A stretch of DNA of 64,000 nucleotides. It comes from Roseateles sp. XES5 (lineage in GTDB: Bacteria; Pseudomonadota; Alphaproteobacteria; Rhizobiales; Rhizobiaceae). Where the stretch lies: contig NZ_CP084754.1 of NCBI RefSeq assembly GCF_020535545.1, positions 620,001 through 684,000 on the forward strand. Reading direction: 5' to 3'. The notes under the pieces were generated by a model. That model was not told the origin of the DNA, did no database searches, and was given only the letters and a program-made list of their open reading frames with translations. Shown here piece by piece: positions 36,524 through 44,225 of the stretch; position 1 is the stretch's first letter; the number at the start of each line of letters is the position of its first letter. The translations under genes were made by a program, and so were the position numbers.

Positions 36524-37969
36524 ATGTCATCAAACAATTCCAGGGAAACGTCGTCCAACCGGCTGAGAACCGATACGCTCGGCGTCGGCGCCATCACCTT
36601 TCTCGTCGTCTCGGCGGCTGCGCCCCTGACGGCCATTGCCGGCGGCGTGCCCATATCGATGCTGCTCGGCAATGGCATCGGCATTCCGGCAGCCTTCGCC
36701 ATCGCCGTCGTCGTGCTGCTGCTCTTTTCCGTCGGCTACGCCACCATGAGCCGCTATGTACGCAATGCCGGGGCGTTCTATGCCTATGCTGCGCAGGGCA
36801 TCGGGGGCATCGCCGGGGGCATGGCCTCCCTCGTCGCCATCCTCGCCTATAACTCCATGCAGATCGGCGTTTACGGCCTCTTCGGCGCTGCCACCGCTGG
36901 ATTCCTTGCCACACTCGGCTTCACGCTACCCTGGTGGGCCTGCAGTTTTGCCGGCATTGCAGCCGTCGCGGTCTGCGGTTACCGCCGGGTAGATTTCTCC
37001 GCGAAAATCCTCGCCGTTCTGGTGGTGCTCGAATTCCTCGTCGTCGTCGTTGTCGATATCGGTATTCTCATGGCGGGCGGGGACTCCGGCTTTACGTTCA
37101 ACTCCTTCACCCCGGCAGCCTTTCTCTCCGGTTCTCCGGCCATTGGCCTGCTCTTCTGCCTGGCTTCCTTCGTCGGTTTCGAGGCGACGGCGATCTATAG
37201 CGAGGAAGCCCGTGATCCGAAGACGACGGTGCCACGCGCGACTTACGTCTCGGTTCTTCTCATCGGCATCTTCTACATGATCTCGTCCTGGTTCATGGTC
37301 ATCGGTTCCGGCGAGGCGAAGCTGATGGTGGAACTGCAAGGTCTTGCCGATCCCACCACCTTCCTCTTTGTCCTTGCCGAACGCTATGTCGGAAGCTGGA
37401 TCGTACCGATCATGAGCGTGCTGTTCATCAGCAGCCTCTTCGCCTCCGTGCTTGCCCTGCACAATGCCGTCGCTCGCTACATCTATGTCGGTGGACGGGA
37501 AGGCCTGTTCCCAAGAGTTTGCGGCTCTACGCATGTGCTTTTCCAGAGCCCGCATGTCGGTTCTCTCATACAGACCACGATCGCGATTGCTGTCATTGCC
37601 TTCTTCGCGATCACCGGCCTTGATCCCGTGCTCGCGCTCTTCGCCTGGCTGACGCAATTGGCGACATTGGCGGTCATGGCGCTGATGGCGCTCACCGCGC
37701 TGTCGATCTTCTGCTACTTCCGAAAGAACCCGCATCTCGAACATGGCGCCTTTGCCACGACGATCGCGCCGCTTGCCGTGGCGATCACGCTTGCGGCAAT
37801 GATCTACTTCGTGACGGTGAATTTCGGTGTTCTGACGGGCGCCAGCTCCGTGCTCGCCATCGCCCTGCCGGCTCTGATTCCGGCTGTAGCCGTCATCGGC
37901 GCCCTGCTCGCCAGCCGCCTCAAAGGGGCACATCCCGAGCGCTTCGCACAACTCGGCTTCGGGATCTGA
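36524..37969 (+). CDS. APC superfamily amino acid/amine permease
   Basis: Membrane protein of 481 aa with about 12 helices; ATG 36524 after AAAAAAGGGGAATGCA. The first helix TLGVGAITFLVVSAAAPLTA with AGGVP matches the APC consensus, followed by GYATMSRYVRNAGAFYAYAA and the helix 6 motif LASFVGFEATAIYSEEARDP. It probably imports the amine used by the gamma-glutamylation enzymes, as PuuP does for putrescine. Confidence 0.88.
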   Translation: MSSNNSRETSSNRLRTDTLGVGAITFLVVSAAAPLTAIAGGVPISMLLGNGIGIPAAFAIAVVVLLLFSVGYATMSRYVRNAGAFYAYAAQGIGGIAGGMASLVAILAYNSMQIGVYGLFGAATAGFLATLGFTLPWWACSFAGIAAVAVCGYRRVDFSAKILAVLVVLEFLVVVVVDIGILMAGGDSGFTFNSFTPAAFLSGSPAIGLLFCLASFVGFEATAIYSEEARDPKTTVPRATYVSVLLIGIFYMISSWFMVIGSGEAKLMVELQGLADPTTFLFVLAERYVGSWIVPIMSVLFISSLFASVLALHNAVARYIYVGGREGLFPRVCGSTHVLFQSPHVGSLIQTTIAIAVIAFFAITGLDPVLALFAWLTQLATLAVMALMALTALSIFCYFRKNPHLEHGAFATTIAPLAVAITLAAMIYFVTVNFGVLTGASSVLAIALPALIPAVAVIGALLASRLKGAHPERFAQLGFGI

Positions 37970-38021
37970 AGCGACTTCGGCGCCACGGGGGAGTGGCGGG
38001 CTTTCCGGCGGCTACTCTCCT

Positions 38022-38053
38022 TCGCTTCGCGAGCTTTGATGCCCGCGAAGCGA
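38022..38053. terminator. Stem-loop downstream of the APC permease
   Basis: Perfect 10-bp inverted repeat TCGCTTCGCG/CGCGAAGCGA with a 12-nt loop, 53 bp past the permease stop and between convergent genes. There is no T-run on either side, so termination is only possible, not shown. Confidence 0.35.
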
Positions 38054-38158
38054 TACGTCAACAAGAGCAAAGCGTGCCGCATCCATCGTGCCTCATGGCC
38101 GGCAAGCTTTGAAGGGTGGCCACGCCATCACAGTCGCCGGCCTCTTCACTGGAAGCGG

Positions 38159-39133
38159 TCAGGCCTTGAAGCGTTCAAGAGCGGTAAGGCGCTTGAGCGG
38201 GGGATCGGCCTCCGGCCAGCGGTAAATTTCGGTGCGCAGGTAGCGGAGCTCGTCATCGAGCGCGTCATCGGCGACCTCGACCCACCAGGATTTCGGCCGC
38301 CCGTCGCTCCCGTCCGACCATCGGTAGCCACGGGCCTTGAGATGATCCTTCATCTCGAAGGGACTGTGCTCGGCAAAGATGCGGACCCGCGAACGCTGGC
38401 TCGCGGCGAAGAGTTCGGCAAAGGGGGCAACGCTCTGCTCCGGTCCGTCCTGGGCCAGGACCTCGAGCAGGGCGAAGCAGTCGTCGACGGCGCGGTGTCC
38501 GTCATGGAAGTAGCCTGCCTGCCCGACAAGGTAGCCAAGCTTCGTTCCTTCGAAACCCCGCGCCGACCAGTCGATTTCGGAGACCGAGCAAGCCCATGCC
38601 TTCGGCGCGAAAGCCGAGGAGAAGGTTTCACAGAAAGGCCGGTCGAAGCCGGCATTGTGGGCGATGATCAGATCGGCCGGCTCGATCAGGGCCTGCACCC
38701 GCGCAATATCGATCGTCTGGCCGGCCACCATGGCGTCCGTGATGCCGGTCAGCCGCGTGATGTCGGCGGGAATGGCGACACTTGGCTGCTGCAGCCCGCC
38801 ATAGACGTCCGTGACATCGCCGATGTTTCCAACCGCGTCGAAGCTGAAGGCAACGATCCCGATCTCGATGATTTCATCCTTGCGGGCATTGAGGCCCGTC
38901 GTCTCCGTATCGACGATGACGCCCCGCAGGGGAAAGCCGGGCCGGGGTGCATCCGCAATGGCGCGAGGCTCCAGTTTCCGCAGAACGCGATAGCGGCCGG
39001 TTCCTTCGAGCCGGCGGACCATCTCGATCTCCTCCTCGATCCCGCGCATATCGCGCCTGGACGGAGATCGGGCCTTGACCTCCGGCTCCCTCGCCTCCCC
39101 CGTCCCGAACAAATCGAACTGCCGCTTCATCAC
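38159..39133 (-). CDS. DEDDh 3'-5' exonuclease (DNA polymerase III epsilon-like)
   Basis: Protein of 324 aa with an exonuclease domain at about residues 68-235. Catalytic acidic residues: Exo I VIVDTETTGLNARKDEIIEI, Exo II IIAHNAGFDRPFCE, Exo III YFHDGHRAVDDCFALLEVLA. The 65-residue N-terminal extension and the C-terminal tail (RGYRWSDGSDGRPKSWWVEV) lie outside the exonuclease fold; the latter resembles a small DUF seen in proteobacterial stand-alone exonucleases. It is isolated from metabolic neighbours and may act in repair or nucleic-acid processing. Confidence 0.85.
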   Translation of the reverse strand: MMKRQFDLFGTGEAREPEVKARSPSRRDMRGIEEEIEMVRRLEGTGRYRVLRKLEPRAIADAPRPGFPLRGVIVDTETTGLNARKDEIIEIGIVAFSFDAVGNIGDVTDVYGGLQQPSVAIPADITRLTGITDAMVAGQTIDIARVQALIEPADLIIAHNAGFDRPFCETFSSAFAPKAWACSVSEIDWSARGFEGTKLGYLVGQAGYFHDGHRAVDDCFALLEVLAQDGPEQSVAPFAELFAASQRSRVRIFAEHSPFEMKDHLKARGYRWSDGSDGRPKSWWVEVADDALDDELRYLRTEIYRWPEADPPLKRLTALERFKA

Positions 39134-39583
39134 CTGTCTCGCCTCTGCCAGCGCGTCACGCCACGCGCTTGAGGGCTCTTATAAAGAGTCGAGGGAAAAC
39201 GGGAAGACAATGTCGCCCGCTGAAGCCTTCATCGGAGACCAAACGGCTTCGGTGCTGCCAGCCGCCGGCGGCGAAGACGATCTCATAGGGGCGGCCACGG
39301 AGGTCTCCCTGCAGGTCGTCGATCAAGAGGTCGACACGGAACTCGCCGAAAATGATGTCAGCAAGAAAGCGAGGCCATTCCCAAGCCTGAAGCGGCCCGG
39401 AGGACATCGGGGCTAGAGAATGTCAGGTTCAGATTGAACCAGACATGCTCTCAATTCTTTTGTTTTCGTTTGTCTCTTCGGGAAAACCGGTTCCCACTTT
39501 TCCCTGACAAACTCTAGAGGCCAGCATCGAAGTTGGTTGCCCTGCTCGGCTGCGCGCTCGACCAGCCGAACAGGGCAATTGCA
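39134..39583. other. Intergenic stretch with one RIME-like repeat
   Basis: No gene is supported here. Weak frames exist on both strands at about 39156-39412 (83 codons on minus, about 65 on plus), without ribosome binding sites or recognisable domains. Apart from the repeat at 39413-39517 nothing else stands out. Confidence 0.5.
39413..39517 (+). repeat. RIME-like palindromic repeat, copy 4
   Basis: 105-bp element in the same orientation as copies 1 and 2, with CTAG at both ends. The hairpin arms carry two differences (GAGAATGTCAGG and GAACCAGACATGC) and the middle reads TGTCTCTTCGGG, so this copy is the most diverged. Confidence 0.9.
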
Positions 39584-42034
39584 TTACGCCTTCACCCGCA
39601 TTGCCTTCGGATCATAGGCTGCCGATAGATGTGCGGTCACGGCATGTTTTTCTCCGGCGAGATCAACCTCGAAGCGCCCGGTTTCCAGGAATTTTTTGTC
39701 GACCCCGAGAGAGCTTTCCACAAGGGCGAGGGCAACTGAACGTCCCAGTGTGTGCCCATAGGCCGCTGACCGGACCTCGCCCACCGGCTGCCCGTCCCGA
39801 AGGATCAATTCACCGCCCCAGAGCATCGGCTCCGAGTCATTGACGGTGAACTGGACGATACGCCGGGACTGTGCTCCTTTCGCTCTCGCGTCCAGAAGCG
39901 CCTCCCGGCCGATGAAACCGCCGGGTTTGTCGAGGGCGACCGCGAAGGCCAGACCCGCCTCGAACGGCGTGATATCGGGCGTCAGTTCCCGGCTCCATGC
40001 CCGGTACCCCTTCTCCAGGCGCAGTGCCTCCAGCGCATAGTATCCGCAATCGGCCAGGCCGAGATCGGCGCCCGCCGCATGCAAGGCCTCATAGACGCCG
40101 ACCGCAAATTCGGTCGGCACGATCAGTTCCCAGCCGAGTTCGCCGACATAGGTCATGCGGTTGGCGAAAGCCGTTGCGTAGCCGATATCGATCTCGCGGA
40201 TGGTCGAGAAAGGGAAACCTTCATTGGAAAGATCGGTAGAGGTGAGCCTGCCGAGAATATCGCGCGACCTTGGCCCCATCAGCGCCAGCACGGCATAGGC
40301 CGATGTGACGTCGGTGAGCGTGACATGGGCATCGGCGGGAATGTTCCTGCGTATCCAGTCCGCATCGTGCACCGCCTGCGCCGAGCCTGTAACGAGGAGA
40401 AAGCGGTCGGAAGAAAGGCGCATGACCGTCAGGTCGCTTTCATAGCCGCCCCGCGCATTGAGGAGGCCCGTGTAGACGGAGCGGCCAACGCCCACGTCAA
40501 TGTCGGCGGCGCAAATCCGGTTGAGCGCGGTGGCGGCGTCGCGGCCCTGTACGAGCAGCTTGGCGAAGGAGGTCTGGTCGAAGATGCCAGCCGCCTCGCG
40601 CGTCGCCTTCATCTCGTGTTTTACCGCGTCATGCCAATTCTGCCGGCCAAAGGCATATTGTGTCACCGGGCGTGCGCCTTCCGCCGCAAACCAGTTGGCA
40701 CGTTCCCAACCCATCTTGGAACCGAAGCAGGCGCCTTTCGCGGCCAGCCGGTCGTAGAGCGGCGAACGGCGGAAGGGCCGCGCCGTGTCCAGCTCCCGGT
40801 TCGGCCAGGGCATGGCATAGTGCAGGCCGAGCGTTTCCTTGACGCGGTCGTGCAGCCAGCGCGGATTGTTGTTGAAGGTCGCAAAGCGGCGGATATCGAC
40901 CGGCCAGAGGTCCATCGTCGCCGCGCCATTGACGATCCATTCGGCCAGCGCCCGCCCGGCACCGCCGGCGCTGGCGATGCCCATGGAGTTGAAGCCGGCA
41001 CCGACATAGAAATTCTTCAGCTCCGGCGCCTCGCCGAGTATGAAGTTGTTGTCCGGCGTGAAGCTTTCAGGACCGTTATAGAACTTCTTGACCTCGCTGG
41101 TTGCAAGCTGTGGCACGCGCTGCAGCGCGCTCTGCATGAGGACCTCGAACTGGTCCCAGTCGTCAGGCAGAAGGGCGAACTCGAAATCGTTCGGAATGCC
41201 CGCCATGCCCCACGGCTTTGCCTCCGGCTCGAAACCGCCCATGACGAGGCCGCCAACCTCCTCCTTGAAATAGATGTAGCCATCGGGATCGCGCATGACC
41301 GGAAGGTCCGGGTGAACGCCCTCGATCTTGCCGGTGACGATATACATGTGCTCGGCCGAATGGAGCGGCACGCTGACGCCGCACATCTGGCCGACTTTGC
41401 GCGCCCATTGCCCGGCGCAATTGACCACGATCTGCGCGGAGATCGCACCGCGGTCCGTCTCCACGCCGGTAACCGCGCCATTGGCCACGGAAATGCCGGT
41501 GACACGCACGCGCTCGAAAATGCGCGCGCCGCGGCTGCGCGCGCCTTTCGCAAGCGACTGCGTCAGATCGGTTGGATTGGCCTTGCCGTCGCCCGGCAGC
41601 CAGACCGCGCCGACGAGATCCTCGATCGCCATGACGGGCCAGAGATCCTGCGCTTCCCGCGGGGAGATCACCTCGATCGCCACGCCCTGTGCACGCGCGG
41701 AAGCGGCAGTGCGCTTCAGCACTGTCATGCGATCGGCCGTGCGCGCCACGGAAAGCGAGCCGCAATTCTTCCAGCCGGTCGCGAGCCCCGTCTCCGCCTC
41801 GAGCTCGCTGTAGAGCTGGGTCGAATACTTGATGAGACTGGTCATGTTGGCGTGGCTGCGAAGCTGACCGACGAGGCCGGCGGCGTGCCAGGTGGTGCCA
41901 CCGGAAAGCTGGCCTTGTTCCAGCAGAACAACGTCCCGCCAGCCGAGCTTCGTCAAGTGATAGGCGACCGAGCAGCCGATGATGCCACCGCCGACGATGA
42001 CGACTTGAGCCTGTGTTGGAAATTCCTGCGCCAT
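39584..42034 (-). CDS. FAD-dependent dimethylglycine/sarcosine dehydrogenase-like protein with GcvT domain
   Basis: Protein of 816 aa; ATG 42034 after GGGAGGTCGTTC. The N-terminal DAO fold begins VVIVGGGIIGCSVAYHLTKL, and SGGTTWHAAGLVGQLR contains the histidine that binds FAD covalently in the mammalian enzymes. The C-terminal half (about residues 430-816) is an aminomethyltransferase/GcvT domain (GIFDQTSFAKLLVQGRDAAT, LGLADCGYYALEALRLEKGY). Such enzymes oxidatively demethylate N-methyl amines and pass the one-carbon unit to tetrahydrofolate. It is flanked by a DeoR gene and a GbdR-like AraC gene. Confidence 0.87.
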   Translation of the reverse strand: MAQEFPTQAQVVIVGGGIIGCSVAYHLTKLGWRDVVLLEQGQLSGGTTWHAAGLVGQLRSHANMTSLIKYSTQLYSELEAETGLATGWKNCGSLSVARTADRMTVLKRTAASARAQGVAIEVISPREAQDLWPVMAIEDLVGAVWLPGDGKANPTDLTQSLAKGARSRGARIFERVRVTGISVANGAVTGVETDRGAISAQIVVNCAGQWARKVGQMCGVSVPLHSAEHMYIVTGKIEGVHPDLPVMRDPDGYIYFKEEVGGLVMGGFEPEAKPWGMAGIPNDFEFALLPDDWDQFEVLMQSALQRVPQLATSEVKKFYNGPESFTPDNNFILGEAPELKNFYVGAGFNSMGIASAGGAGRALAEWIVNGAATMDLWPVDIRRFATFNNNPRWLHDRVKETLGLHYAMPWPNRELDTARPFRRSPLYDRLAAKGACFGSKMGWERANWFAAEGARPVTQYAFGRQNWHDAVKHEMKATREAAGIFDQTSFAKLLVQGRDAATALNRICAADIDVGVGRSVYTGLLNARGGYESDLTVMRLSSDRFLLVTGSAQAVHDADWIRRNIPADAHVTLTDVTSAYAVLALMGPRSRDILGRLTSTDLSNEGFPFSTIREIDIGYATAFANRMTYVGELGWELIVPTEFAVGVYEALHAAGADLGLADCGYYALEALRLEKGYRAWSRELTPDITPFEAGLAFAVALDKPGGFIGREALLDARAKGAQSRRIVQFTVNDSEPMLWGGELILRDGQPVGEVRSAAYGHTLGRSVALALVESSLGVDKKFLETGRFEVDLAGEKHAVTAHLSAAYDPKAMRVKA

Positions 42035-42096
42035 GAACGACCTCCCGAAACCATGGAAGGCCGCACGGTAGCAAAACGCCACCAAAGAACAAGACA

Positions 42097-42117
42097 AAAG
42101 ATTACATAAAGTTACAT
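42097..42117 (-). promoter_or_regulatory. Shared direct-repeat element, copy A (dehydrogenase promoter)
   Basis: On the minus strand ATGT-AACTTT-ATGTAATCTTT lies 62 bp before the dehydrogenase start codon. The same 21-bp frame, ATGT-N6-ATGTAATCTTT, occurs at 43039-43059 before the AraC gene, and both are followed by a TTCT...GTGGCG stretch. A common regulator, the AraC or the DeoR protein between them, is likely. Confidence 0.6.
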
Positions 42118-42121
42118 TTTA

Positions 42122-42922
42122 TTACGTCGCTACGATCAGACTGGGCCCTCGCCGTTCCAGGGCCTCCCCAATCGCCGCCGGCGGTGCCCGATCGACGATC
42201 ACGCCTGTCGCCAATTCAAAACGCGGAATACGCAGAGGGGTCAGCCGGCCGAATTTCGAACTGTCGAGCACGAAATACGCCTTGCCCGCCGCGCCTGCCA
42301 TTCGCGAGCGCTGCTCCGCACCGCTCCGGGTGAAATCCGTCACCTCACCATCCGGCGAAAGTCCGCCCCCTCCCAGAAAGGCGGCATCGATGCGGAAATG
42401 ACCGATCGCCTCCAGCGCGTCGATGCCGACGGCAGCTTCTTCGACCGGATCGATCTCGCCGCCCAGCATGTGCACCCGTACCTGCGGCTGGCGGCACATG
42501 AGAAGCGCGATGGAAAGGGAAGTCGTGCAGATCGTGAGGTTTTTTCGCTCGGACAGGGCCTGCGCCACCGCCAGCGTCGTGGTGCCGGAATCGAGAAAGA
42601 CGACCATGCCGTCGCGCACCAGGCTGGCGGCGGCGCGGCCGATCGCCGCCTTTGCTCCGGCATTTTCTTCGCGCCGCTCGGTAAAGGCCGCCTCGGTCGG
42701 CTCGAAGAGCGTGGCTCCGCCATGCACGAGATCGAGCTGGCCACGGTCGGCGAGCGTTTTCAGATCACGCCGGATCGTCTGCCGCGACACATCGAAGAAA
42801 TCCGCGAGCTCACTGATGCTGACCGTTCCGTCCGCGGTCAGGCGGCGCAGGATCTCACCATGGCGGCGAGGAGCGAGGGCACGAGAGTTTTGAGCGTCTG
42901 ACATATCGATATCTGCGACCAT
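42122..42922 (-). CDS. DeoR family transcriptional regulator
   Basis: Regulator of 266 aa. ATG 42922 is preferred because AAGGTGACAAAA precedes it; GTG 42931 and ATG 42904 are in frame. The DeoR HTH reads RRHGEILRRLTADGTVSISE, then LADFFDVSRQTIRRDLKTLA. The sugar-phosphate sensor domain follows, with FLDSGTTTLAVAQAL. It lies just upstream of the dehydrogenase gene on the same strand, stop to start 87 bp, in the region holding the shared element. Confidence 0.88.
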   Translation of the reverse strand: MVADIDMSDAQNSRALAPRRHGEILRRLTADGTVSISELADFFDVSRQTIRRDLKTLADRGQLDLVHGGATLFEPTEAAFTERREENAGAKAAIGRAAASLVRDGMVVFLDSGTTTLAVAQALSERKNLTICTTSLSIALLMCRQPQVRVHMLGGEIDPVEEAAVGIDALEAIGHFRIDAAFLGGGGLSPDGEVTDFTRSGAEQRSRMAGAAGKAYFVLDSSKFGRLTPLRIPRFELATGVIVDRAPPAAIGEALERRGPSLIVAT

Positions 42923-43038
42923 TTTTGTCACCTTGACAAGCTGGGCGGCGTATTTTGCCCCACAGCCCGCCCGGGCGCCGCGAAAGGTCGTCCGATTTGA
43001 TGGGGAAAGGTCACGCGACGGCCGATCTTTGTTATTTT

Positions 43039-43059
43039 ATGTTGCATAATGTAATCTTT
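43039..43059 (+). promoter_or_regulatory. Shared direct-repeat element, copy B (AraC gene promoter)
   Basis: ATGT-TGCATA-ATGTAATCTTT lies 44 bp before the AraC start codon, in the 181-bp divergent gap between the DeoR and AraC genes. It repeats copy A at 42097-42117 with identical spacing. GCATAATGTAAT may also serve as a -10 region. Confidence 0.6.
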
Positions 43060-43103
43060 CTTTTCATTCTGTGGCGATAGGCTTTGATGATCGGGAGGAA
43101 ACG

Positions 43104-44153
43104 ATGCAACAGGCGCATAGGGACGGTGGCCATTTCACCTTCTATGTCCTCGACGGATTCACGCTGCACACCTTCTCTGCGGCACTTGAAGCCCTGCGCG
43201 TTGCCAACGCGGTTGCCGGCCGCACGATCTACGACTGGACCGTCGTGACAGGAGACGGCCATCTGGCACGATCCGCTTGCGGAATGCGCGTTGCCGCCGG
43301 CCGCTCACTTGCGGAGGAACGGGAACGGCTCCATCGGCCGGAGGCAAACCGCGTCGTCGTTGTCTGCGGCGGAAGCGGCATACCTGCATCGAACAAGGCG
43401 CTGGAAGCCTGGCTTCGACAATGCCGTCGCCACCGCATCGATCTGGCCGGCATTGCCGGCGGTCTTTATCCCCTCGCCCGCGCCGGCCTTCTCGACGACA
43501 GGCGCTGCGCTGTCCATTGGGAACATTTTCCTGACTTCTGCGAACGCTTCTCCGCGGCCAAAGCGCGTCAGACGGTCTTCGAGGTCGATAGAGACATTCA
43601 TACCTGCGCCGGTGGAAATGCGTCCTTCGACATGGTCATGAGCATCATTGAAGGCGCATTGGGCGAGGATGTCACCAACCGCATCTGCGAGATCAGCCTT
43701 TGCGAGCGTCGTCGAGAGGCGGGAGAGCGCCAGCGCCTGCCCCTGCAGGCCCGCCTCGGCATCGACAATGTCTCCCTTATCCGTGTCGTGCAGCAGATGG
43801 AAGCCAACCTGTCCGAGCCGCTCAGACTGGCTGAGATGACGCCGGCAAGCGGGCTTTCGCGTCGTCAGATGGAGCGCCTGTTTCGCCGGGAGATGGGGCG
43901 GACACCAGCCCGCTACTATCTCGACCTGAGGCTGGAGCGTGCGCACCTCCTGCTCGTCACATCATCCCTTCCCGTCATCGAGGTCGCCATTGCCTGCGGT
44001 TTCTCGACCGCCTCGCACTTTTCCCGCGCGTACCGGGATCGCTACGGGCGTACCCCGCAGAACGCGCGCCGTGCGGAAGCAGAACGGCGGAACAACACCG
44101 GTCGACCGGCCGCCCATACGCAGAATACCGTCGATGAGCAGCACGTTGCCTGA
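43104..44153 (+). CDS. GlxA/GbdR-like AraC family regulator with DJ-1/PfpI domain
   Basis: Regulator of 349 aa; ATG 43104 after GGGAGGAAACG. The N-terminal class I amidotransferase-like domain (FTFYVLDGFTLHTFSAALEA, VVVVCGGSGIPASNKALEAW) is joined to a C-terminal AraC HTH (LRLAEMTPASGLSRRQMERL, VIEVAIACGFSTASHFSRAY). GbdR, CdhR and ArgR of pseudomonads share this layout and sense betaine, carnitine or arginine. Next to a dimethylglycine dehydrogenase-like gene, a methylated amine inducer is plausible. Confidence 0.87.
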   Translation: MQQAHRDGGHFTFYVLDGFTLHTFSAALEALRVANAVAGRTIYDWTVVTGDGHLARSACGMRVAAGRSLAEERERLHRPEANRVVVVCGGSGIPASNKALEAWLRQCRRHRIDLAGIAGGLYPLARAGLLDDRRCAVHWEHFPDFCERFSAAKARQTVFEVDRDIHTCAGGNASFDMVMSIIEGALGEDVTNRICEISLCERRREAGERQRLPLQARLGIDNVSLIRVVQQMEANLSEPLRLAEMTPASGLSRRQMERLFRREMGRTPARYYLDLRLERAHLLLVTSSLPVIEVAIACGFSTASHFSRAYRDRYGRTPQNARRAEAERRNNTGRPAAHTQNTVDEQHVA

Positions 44154-44170
44154 CGGCGCCAACAAGCAAA

Positions 44171-44201
44171 GCCCCCCGCTCCGTTGCCTGGAGAAGGGGG
44201 C
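44171..44201. terminator. Hairpin between convergent AraC and phosphonate permease genes
   Basis: GCCCCC-cg-CTCC, a 7-nt loop, GGAG-aa-GGGGGC, flanked by AAA on the left and ATTT on the right. It lies 18 bp after one stop codon and 25 bp before the other, as expected of a bidirectional terminator, although T-runs are short. Confidence 0.6.
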
Positions 44202-44225
44202 ATTTGCCGCGGCGGCGAAACGCGG

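Noticed and set aside
39156..39407. 83-codon minus-strand frame before RIME-like copy 4
   Set aside because: No ribosome binding site and no recognisable family; an overlapping plus-strand frame is equally plausible, so neither is called.
40079..42109. Plus-strand frame of about 676 codons opposite the dehydrogenase gene
   Set aside because: Same codon-bias artefact; the minus-strand gene has catalytic motifs and a strong ribosome binding site.
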